The position numbers and the translations under genes are program-made. The notes under the pieces are model-generated. The model saw only the letters and a list, made by a program, of their open reading frames with translations, made no database searches and was not told the DNA's origin. This document shows, piece after piece, positions 1 through 4,356 of a DNA stretch of 6,073 nt; position 1 is the first letter of the stretch; every line of letters begins with the position of its first letter. The stretch is from an uncultured SAR324 cluster bacterium (lineage in GTDB: Bacteria > SAR324 > NAC60-12): contig CACGSI010000051.1 in NCBI GenBank assembly GCA_902575715.1, forward strand, positions 1 through 6,073. Reading direction: 5' to 3'.

Positions 1-384
1 AAAAGTGGCTGTTTAGCTTTAATTTTGTTACTTGACCAGTTTACCAGAAATATATTTAGAGATTCGCCTAGAGCTTTTTCAGGAGATGAAAAAGCTCTTA
101 AATTAAGTTTTCAATGTCTATCAAAAGGTTATCTTATTAATGATAATTTTCAAAAGAGTAAATTCATGCTATTACCAATGATGCATAGTGAGGATATTTC
201 TATTCAGGATTTATCCTTACCCCTTTTCAAAAACCTGAATGATCAAAGAACGTATGAATATGCTTTAAGGCATAGAGATATTATTAAACGTTTTGGTAGA
301 TTCCCGCATAGGAATCGTATTCTTGGACGAGAATCATCCAAAAAGGAAATAGAATTTTTAAAGAATCCAGGGTCATCTTTTTAG
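1..384 (+). CDS. DUF924 family protein, C-terminal part (5' end outside window)
   Basis: The frame is open from base 1, so the gene starts upstream of the window and 127 residues plus the TAG stop are visible. The family (Pfam DUF924, a helical TPR-like fold, biochemical role unknown) is recognised from LLLDQFTRNIFR near the start, followed by SPRAF, and from the C-terminal block HRDIIKRFGRFPHRNRILGRES and the closing NPGSSF, which are hallmark positions of the family. Full-length members are usually about 180-200 residues, so roughly 60 residues are missing. A TTG at 25 could be read as a start, but it falls inside the conserved LLLDQF block and homology continues upstream (GCLALI), so it is not the true start. 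The next gene follows after 18 bp on the same strand, which suggests co-transcription. No signal peptide can be judged because the N-terminus is absent. Confidence 0.88.
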   Translation, partial: KSGCLALILLLDQFTRNIFRDSPRAFSGDEKALKLSFQCLSKGYLINDNFQKSKFMLLPMMHSEDISIQDLSLPLFKNLNDQRTYEYALRHRDIIKRFGRFPHRNRILGRESSKKEIEFLKNPGSSF

Positions 385-402
385 AAAAAAATATGAGGTA
401 AA

Positions 403-696
403 ATGGGTTATAAAGAAGATTTTCAAGAATCAATTTTGAATCCAGAAAAGTTTTGGGTCAAACAAGCTGAAATGTTAGAATGGTATAAGTTCCCTGAGAC
501 TATACTCTCCAAGGATGCAAATGGATTTTTTCGATGGTTCAAAGGCGGTAAATTAAATACAAGTTATTTAGTTCTTGATTATCATGTAAAAAATGGAAGA
601 GCAGATCAAATTGCGCTTATTTATGATTCTCCAGTTTCAGAGACAATAATCAGCTTCTTGAAAAAGTTAAAAAGTTTGCGGGAGTACTTCGTTTGA
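403..696 (+). CDS. prpE: Propionyl-CoA synthetase (PrpE/ACSS3-like), N-terminal fragment ending at a frameshift
   Basis: This is the start of a short-chain acyl-CoA synthetase, which activates propionate (or a related short acid) with ATP and CoA to acyl-CoA through an acyl-AMP intermediate. Residues 1-60 match the ACAS_N cap region: a YKEDFQESILNPEKFW-type opening, then RWFKGGKLNTSY, then LDYHV. Residues 68-82 give the family IALIYDSPV segment. The start is ATG 403, with a good ribosome-binding site (GAGG at 395-398). From about residue 83 the reading is out of frame: the tail ISFLKKLKSLREYFV has no family counterpart, while the +3 frame over the same bases reads QLLEKVKKFAGVLRLKGIEKGD, which is the expected continuation. 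The TGA at 694-696 is therefore a frameshift stop. On its own this 97-residue piece lacks the whole adenylation core and would not be catalytic. Confidence 0.8.
   Translation: MGYKEDFQESILNPEKFWVKQAEMLEWYKFPETILSKDANGFFRWFKGGKLNTSYLVLDYHVKNGRADQIALIYDSPVSETIISFLKKLKSLREYFV
640..660 (+). other. Frameshift lesion in the acyl-CoA synthetase gene
   Basis: The correct frame switches here. Upstream codons GAG ACA ATA (640-648) read E-T-I after DSPVS. Downstream codons AAT CAG CTT CTT GAA (648-662) read N-Q-L-L-E in the third frame. The base at 648 is shared by both readings. Family proteins have about five more residues between these points (a [AK]-x-F-T-Y type stretch), so the loss is about 15+1 = 16 nt. 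The frame-3 reading cannot be extended upstream of a TGA at 624-626. The size and exact edges of the deletion are inferred from remembered family sequences; the frame switch itself is directly visible. Confidence 0.72.
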
Positions 697-2285
697 AAGG
701 AATTGAAAAAGGTGATCGAGTTATAATTTACATGCCCATGATTCCAGAAGCTGTTATAGGTATGCTCGCATGTGCTCGCCTTGGTGCGATCCATTCAGTT
801 GTTTTTGGTGGATTTGCCTCTAAAGAACTAGCAATTAGAATTGATGATGCAAAACCTAAAGCCTTGATTACTGCCTCATGTGGTATTGAGTTTACCAATA
901 TAATTGAATATAAACCACTTGTTGATGAAGCAATTTTAATTTCAAAATATCCTCCTGAATGCGTAATTTTACTACAACGTCCACAGGTTAAGGCGGAAAT
1001 TAAAATTGGTCAAGATTTTGATTGGGAGGAACTTGTTGATGTAGCACCTATGGTTGAACCTGTCTTAGTTGATGCAACTGATCCACTTTATATCCTTTAT
1101 ACCTCTGGAACGACAGGTGTTCCTAAAGGTGTAGTTAGAGATAATGGAGGACATGCGGTTGCACTGAAATATAGTATGAGCGCCATTTTTAATACTGATC
1201 CAGGTGACATTTTTTGGGCAGCATCTGATGTAGGATGGGTAGTTGGTCATTCATATATTGTTTATGGGCCATTATTTCAAGGATGTACTACTATACTATA
1301 TGAAGGTAAACCAGTAAAAACTCCTGATGCTGGTGCATTTTGGAGAGTTATTTCTGAACATCGAGTAAATACATTTTTTACTGCGCCAACAGCATTTCGA
1401 GCAGTAAAGAAGGAAGATCCTGAAGGAAAGCTTAAGAATAATTATAGCATTACGAGTTTAAAATCATTATTTTTAGCAGGCGAACGTTTGGATCCTCCAA
1501 CATATCAATGGCTTGAAAATATTTTGAAAATTCCAGTAATCGACAATTGGTGGCAAACAGAAACGGGATGGCCTATGTGTTCAAATATGATGGGACTTGA
1601 CCCGCAACCAGTAAAAGTTGGTTCTCCAACTTTTCCAGTTCCTGGATTTGATATTCATATTTTAGATGAAAATGGAAATTTGTGTAATCCCGGTGAGACC
1701 GGAAATATTGTTATTAAGTTACCACTTCCTCCTAGTTGCCTTCCTAACCTGTGGAATGACCATAATCGCTTTGTAGAATCTTATTTAAAAAAATATCCAG
1801 GTTACTACTTAACTGGTGATGGGGGATTAATTGATAAAGATGGATATTTATTTGTGATGGGGCGAGTTGACGATGTGATTAATGTTGCGGGACATCGTTT
1901 TTCTACGGGGCAGATGGAGGAAATTATTGCATCACATCCGGCAGTAGCAGAATGTGCAGTTGTAGGAATAGATGATGAACTCCGTGGACAAGTACCAGTC
2001 GGTTTTACCGTCATCAAAAATGGATTCCCCGTAGATCAAGATGAATTAGAAAAAGAAATTATAGGATTAATTCGTAATAAAATCGGTGCTGTTGCTTGTT
2101 TTAGGCAGTCCGTTATAGTAAAAAGACTTCCTAAGACTAGATCTGGTAAAATTTTAAGAAAAAACATAAGAAAAATAGCCTCAAAAGAAGATTTTTCAAT
2201 TTCACCTACTATAGATGACCCCAATATAATTGAAGAAATTGTTGATGTTATGGAGTCTTTTGGTATAGGGATTTATAAAAAATAA
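693..2285 (+). CDS. prpE: Propionyl-CoA synthetase (PrpE/ACSS3-like), main catalytic part downstream of the frameshift
   Basis: This holds most of the AMP-forming synthetase. Family similarity in this frame begins at about 648, before the first possible start, TTG 693. The visible adenylation motifs are intact: P-loop TSGTTGVPKG (nt 1101-1130), WWQTETGWP (nt 1548-1574), the TGD segment, hinge and C-domain DDVINVAGHR (nt 1869-1898), and LPKTRSGK with the catalytic, normally acetylatable Lys at nt 2148-2150. The end, with TIDDP followed by a helix, is typical of PrpE/ACSS3 rather than acetate-specific Acs. Overall wording (GWVVGHSYIVYGPL, FTAPTAFRA, EGKPVKTPDAGA) is closer to ACSS3 than to enterobacterial PrpE. 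Rejoined with the N-terminal piece, and allowing for about five lost codons, the protein would be about 632 residues, as expected for PrpE. Substrate preference is inferred. No prpBCD genes are visible. No other stop or frameshift is seen, so decay is recent or only apparent. Confidence 0.85.
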   Translation: MKGIEKGDRVIIYMPMIPEAVIGMLACARLGAIHSVVFGGFASKELAIRIDDAKPKALITASCGIEFTNIIEYKPLVDEAILISKYPPECVILLQRPQVKAEIKIGQDFDWEELVDVAPMVEPVLVDATDPLYILYTSGTTGVPKGVVRDNGGHAVALKYSMSAIFNTDPGDIFWAASDVGWVVGHSYIVYGPLFQGCTTILYEGKPVKTPDAGAFWRVISEHRVNTFFTAPTAFRAVKKEDPEGKLKNNYSITSLKSLFLAGERLDPPTYQWLENILKIPVIDNWWQTETGWPMCSNMMGLDPQPVKVGSPTFPVPGFDIHILDENGNLCNPGETGNIVIKLPLPPSCLPNLWNDHNRFVESYLKKYPGYYLTGDGGLIDKDGYLFVMGRVDDVINVAGHRFSTGQMEEIIASHPAVAECAVVGIDDELRGQVPVGFTVIKNGFPVDQDELEKEIIGLIRNKIGAVACFRQSVIVKRLPKTRSGKILRKNIRKIASKEDFSISPTIDDPNIIEEIVDVMESFGIGIYKK

Positions 2286-2296
2286 AAATAATTCAT

Positions 2297-2332
2297 AAAT
2301 TTAATTTTTTGAGGAGGGAATTTAAATTTTTT
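2297..2332 (+). terminator. Weak candidate terminator between convergent genes
   Basis: An 8-bp inverted repeat (AAATTTAA at 2297-2304, TTAAATTT at 2322-2329) encloses a 17-nt loop holding a purine run (GAGGAGGG), and is followed by a short T run on the plus strand. It lies 12 nt past the synthetase stop, in the 71-bp gap before the end of the minus-strand thioredoxin-like gene. The stem is pure A/T and thus weak; only its location supports a terminator role. Confidence 0.28.
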
Positions 2333-2356
2333 ACCTAAAATAACAAAAATACTTTA

Positions 2357-2860
2357 TCAATTGTAAAATGTCCTCAACCAAAGGCCAAGTAAGGAAGTAT
2401 AACCTACTGTAGCACTAGTTATTTCGCTTGCTTCATTTATTGTATATATAGTGGGAAATGCTGTTATTTGATAAGAATTAGTAATCTTATTTGAACCTAT
2501 TAAAACCGGCACATCTAAATCATTTCTTTTTACGAAAGAATTAATGCTTTTTAAATCGTTATATGAAATTGCAATAGCTAAAATATTTATTGCATTTCCT
2601 CGGAGTTTTTTTAACCAATTTAAGTTAGTAACGTTTAGGTCACAAATTTTGCACCAAGGAGCAAAAAAATAAAGTAAAACTCTCTCCCCATGGAAGTCAT
2701 TTAGATTTACAATTGATCCATAAATATTAGAAAGCTGAAATTTTGGTGCATTTTTTTTGTTAGCGATTAAGCCTCTGCTATGCCAAGCTGAAACAGCTAA
2801 ATAAATTGCAATTACTACAATCACGTTTATTAGCCATCGCTTCCAGTTACCAAAAATCAC
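2357..2860 (-). CDS. Membrane-anchored thioredoxin-fold protein (TlpA/redoxin-like disulfide oxidoreductase)
   Basis: This 167-residue protein has an N-terminal signal anchor: positively charged NWKRW at residues 5-9, then a hydrophobic helix at about 10-25, which should leave the rest in the periplasm. The thioredoxin-like domain spans about 36-160. It contains the strand and active site LLYFFAPWCKIC with the redox pair Cys70 and Cys73 (CKIC), and the cis-proline loop AFPTIY with Pro136. It would exchange thiols and disulfides in periplasmic partners, possibly in cytochrome c maturation or oxidative repair; the partner is unknown. It starts at GTG 2860, which overlaps the TGA of the upstream zinc-finger gene in a GTGA arrangement with no clear Shine-Dalgarno site, so translation is probably coupled. 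The start is supported because the RWLIN-type membrane segment follows at once and no nearby ATG fits better. It converges with the synthetase gene. Confidence 0.82.
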   Translation of the reverse strand: MIFGNWKRWLINVIVVIAIYLAVSAWHSRGLIANKKNAPKFQLSNIYGSIVNLNDFHGERVLLYFFAPWCKICDLNVTNLNWLKKLRGNAINILAIAISYNDLKSINSFVKRNDLDVPVLIGSNKITNSYQITAFPTIYTINEASEITSATVGYTSLLGLWLRTFYN

Positions 2861-3123
2861 TTTAATTGACTATCTTTAGAACCACTTCTGTTGTAATAAC
2901 TTCTTGTGGTGTGCTGTTTTTCAATTAAAACCTGACATTCAATACAGTAACGAACACCAGGGATGGCTTTTCTTCGATTGATCGGGATATCAGAATTACA
3001 TTCTTCGCATTTAGAAACACCATCTCCATCCGGAATGCGACTTCTAGCTAATTGAACTGCATCTTCTATAGTAGCATCTATTTGTTCCTGAACAGCTCCA
3101 TCTTTAGCCCATCCAACTGCCAT
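2857..3123 (-). CDS. ybiI: DksA/TraR-type C4 zinc-finger protein, YbiI-like
   Basis: This small 88-residue protein matches the Escherichia coli YbiI pattern across its length: an N-terminal MAVGWAKDGAVQEQID segment, an IEDAVQLAR helix, then a C4 zinc finger formed by Cys39, Cys42, Cys60 and Cys63 (CEEC, 17 residues, CIEC), with the intervening RRKAIPGVRYC stretch, and a C-terminal GSKDSQLK. It resembles the zinc-finger half of DksA but lacks the long coiled coil with acidic tip that DksA uses to modulate RNA polymerase, so a polymerase role cannot be assumed; YbiI itself has no settled function. It starts at ATG 3123; the ribosome-binding site is poor (AT-rich leader). It is the first gene of a two-gene operon, and its stop overlaps the start of the thioredoxin-like gene. 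It is the best taxonomic marker in the window, pointing to Gammaproteobacteria. Confidence 0.9.
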   Translation of the reverse strand: MAVGWAKDGAVQEQIDATIEDAVQLARSRIPDGDGVSKCEECNSDIPINRRKAIPGVRYCIECQVLIEKQHTTRSYYNRSGSKDSQLK

Positions 3124-3294
3124 TGCAAATATATTTTAATTAAATTAATTAAATAAATTTTAAATTAAACAGAAATTCTTATTTTATAAACTTAATTTAA
3201 AGAAATGCCAAGCTTTTGAATTTAAACTTTTATTTAAGATTTACACAAAAAATTTTTTAATAGTTTAGATAAAATACAAATTTTTAAAATTTTA
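3124..3294. other. AT-rich intergenic region between the lectin gene end and the zinc-finger gene
   Basis: These 171 bp hold the operon promoter described at 3183-3211. Between it and the ATG lies an AT-only stretch (3131-3166) built of TTAA/ATTAA units. The part next to the lectin stop contains short A/T palindromes, such as A6T6 at 3247-3258 and AAATTT-TTA-AAATTT at about 3274-3290, which could help end lectin transcription, but none is a convincing GC-stemmed terminator. No coding frame is supported here. Confidence 0.5.
3183..3211 (-). promoter_or_regulatory. Sigma-70-type promoter for the zinc-finger/thioredoxin operon
   Basis: On the minus strand, TTGGCA (3211 down to 3206, five of six matches to the -35 consensus) is separated by exactly 17 bp from TATAAA (3188 down to 3183, five of six matches to the -10). 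Transcription would start near 3176, giving a leader of about 53 nt before ATG 3123. Because chance TATAAA-like hexamers are common in such AT-rich DNA, the weight comes from the G/C-containing -35 element and the ideal spacing. No operator repeat is evident around it. Confidence 0.6.
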
Positions 3295-4116
3295 TTAGTC
3301 AATTTCTATTATTCCATAGTAAGTATTGGTACATCTATAATCATTCCACCTATCAGTTCCAATAGAACCCCTAATTGTTGCACAATCCTCATTTCCTGCA
3401 TTATTAGGCTCACCGCTCGCCCATTTTGATGACCCGTCTGGCCATTTGGCTCCTGAAGAAATATTGTCCGTAACACCGCCATCACCTGATGTAGTACCAG
3501 TATACCAATACCAAGATCCCTCGGTAACGTTATCCAGTGCCCCTATCCATAGATCACGATTAGTTCCTCCATATGTTCCGAATTTTTCGTATAACCATTC
3601 ATTTTCTTCTAATGTGTTTAAAATAGCCAAATATCCCCCAACCGCTTCAGCTGCATCTGCAGCAGCTTGCCAATTCATGGTTGTACTAGTTAAAGCATAA
3701 GTATGTCCATTGTTAGTTTCTGAACCCATTATATTTGAAGAAAGGACGGCACTTGCCTCGCTAGATAGAGATCCAGTTCCATTGTCATTTACTGCAGCAA
3801 CTTTATAATAATAAGTTGATCCGTTATCCAAATTGATGTGAGTATAGTTATCATTAGTGATAGATGTTATTGTTGTATCAGTATTGTTTATACTTGATAC
3901 GTTATCCCAGAATAAGTTATAACTAGAAGCACCGCTAACAGAATTCCATGTTAAAGTTATAGTATTATTTGCTCCCGATGCAGATAAATTATTAGGAGCT
4001 GGAAGTAGCGATAAATTCTTATTTTCTGAGTCATCATTATCTTTTTTTGAACAAGATACAAATATAATCCCAAAACAGATAGCAAGTAAATAAAACAAAA
4101 TCTTAAAATTTACCAT
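3295..4116 (-). CDS. Surface lipoprotein with FN3 domain and C-type-lectin-like domain
   Basis: This 273-residue protein begins with a lipoprotein signal peptide (hydrophobic residues about 4-20, FVSC with lipidated Cys22). Ser at +2 predicts outer-membrane sorting. The mature start, SKKDNDDSENKN, is a charged linker. Residues about 38-126 form a fibronectin type III domain (TLTWNSV strand, STYYYKVAAVNDNG strand). Residues about 137-273 form a C-type-lectin-like domain: GHTYAL opening, NWQAAADAAEAVGGYLAIL helix, LWIGA core motif, EPN at 236-238 (the calcium- and mannose-type sugar signature), WND at 257-259, and Cys245 with Cys262 for the inner disulfide. The outer disulfide cysteines are absent, as in many bacterial members. 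Glycan or particle binding at the cell surface is inferred. ATG 4116 is the start and no Shine-Dalgarno site is visible. It is probably transcribed on its own. Confidence 0.85.
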   Translation of the reverse strand: MVNFKILFYLLAICFGIIFVSCSKKDNDDSENKNLSLLPAPNNLSASGANNTITLTWNSVSGASSYNLFWDNVSSINNTDTTITSITNDNYTHINLDNGSTYYYKVAAVNDNGTGSLSSEASAVLSSNIMGSETNNGHTYALTSTTMNWQAAADAAEAVGGYLAILNTLEENEWLYEKFGTYGGTNRDLWIGALDNVTEGSWYWYTGTTSGDGGVTDNISSGAKWPDGSSKWASGEPNNAGNEDCATIRGSIGTDRWNDYRCTNTYYGIIEID

Positions 4117-4218
4117 TTCGTATATTTTTATTATTTTTAAAAACTAATTTTAAACCAATAATAATTAAATTTAACTGATATATCAAATATAAAATACTGA
4201 ATTAAGTGTCTATAAAAA

Positions 4219-4245
4219 ATTATAAGTATGAATACTATATTTCAA
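4219..4245 (-). promoter_or_regulatory. Candidate promoter for the lectin lipoprotein gene
   Basis: On the minus strand, TTGAAA (4245 down to 4240, five of six -35 matches) precedes a perfect TATAAT (4224 down to 4219), with a spacer of 15 bp, shorter than the usual 17. Transcription would begin near 4212, leaving a leader of about 95 nt. A 10-bp perfect palindrome, TGATATATCA (4176-4185), lies within that leader. The region is so AT-rich that a perfect -10 can arise by chance, hence the modest confidence. Confidence 0.35.
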
Positions 4246-4258
4246 AATATGCAGAACG

Positions 4259-4292
4259 ATTCTTAAAAAGAATTTTTTGTTGTAGAACAAAA
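4259..4292. repeat. Two adjacent perfect hairpins in the divergent intergenic region
   Basis: The first inverted repeat is ATTCTT (4259-4264), loop AAA, AAGAAT (4268-4273). One base later comes a second, TTTTGTT (4275-4281), loop GTAG, AACAAAA (4286-4292). Both arms match perfectly. They sit between the candidate lectin promoter and the peptidase gene, 65-98 nt before the peptidase start. On the minus strand the first stem is not followed by a long T run, and on the plus strand neither is, so they do not look like intrinsic terminators. They could be an operator, an RNA structure or chance in AT-rich sequence. Confidence 0.35.
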
Positions 4293-4301
4293 CTAAATTA
4301 T

Positions 4302-4330
4302 TTGAGAAAATGGTATTACAAAAAAATCAT
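4302..4330 (+). promoter_or_regulatory. Weak candidate promoter for the S9 peptidase gene
   Basis: Two readings are possible. TTGAGA (4302-4307) with a 17-bp spacer leads to AATCAT (4325-4330), five and four matches to the -35 and -10 consensus. Alternatively TGGTATTAC (4311-4319) is an extended -10 element without a clear -35. Either gives a leader of about 20-35 nt. Neither is decisive. Confidence 0.22.
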
Positions 4331-4356
4331 TCATTAAAAAACTAATTAAAATTTAA

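Larger units (their letters stand above)
4117..4356. other. Divergent intergenic region between lectin and S9 peptidase genes
   Basis: These 240 bp separate two genes that point away from each other and must hold the promoters of both. They contain a candidate minus-strand promoter (4219-4245), a palindrome (4176-4185), the hairpin pair (4259-4292) and a weak plus-strand promoter (4302-4330). I see no small reading frame with coding character and no tRNA or riboswitch-like structure. Confidence 0.5.

Noticed and set aside
25..384. A complete 119-residue protein starting at TTG 25
   Set aside because: DUF924 similarity continues upstream of the TTG to base 1, so the gene is truncated by the window edge rather than short.
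1065..2224. Three minus-strand open frames of 61-70 codons inside the synthetase gene
   Set aside because: They are antisense to conserved adenylation motifs and show no domain or start signal of their own.
3247..3290. Intrinsic terminator of the lectin gene in the A/T palindromes
   Set aside because: The palindromes lack G/C in the stem and one has no loop, so they cannot be told from composition effects.
3446..3700. An 84-codon plus-strand open frame
   Set aside because: It lies wholly antisense to the lectin gene, whose domains are clear, and its own translation is low-complexity with no recognisable family.
3295..3720. The C-type-lectin domain as a variable target of a diversity-generating retroelement
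   Set aside because: No reverse transcriptase, no second similar template copy and no accessory protein gene are visible in the window, and the EPN/WND type differs from the usual retroelement target domain.
4184..4191. A TATATTTG element on the minus strand resembling the Bacteroidetes -7 promoter box
   Set aside because: No matching TTTG -33 box lies at the proper distance, and a sigma-70-type alternative exists at 4219-4245.
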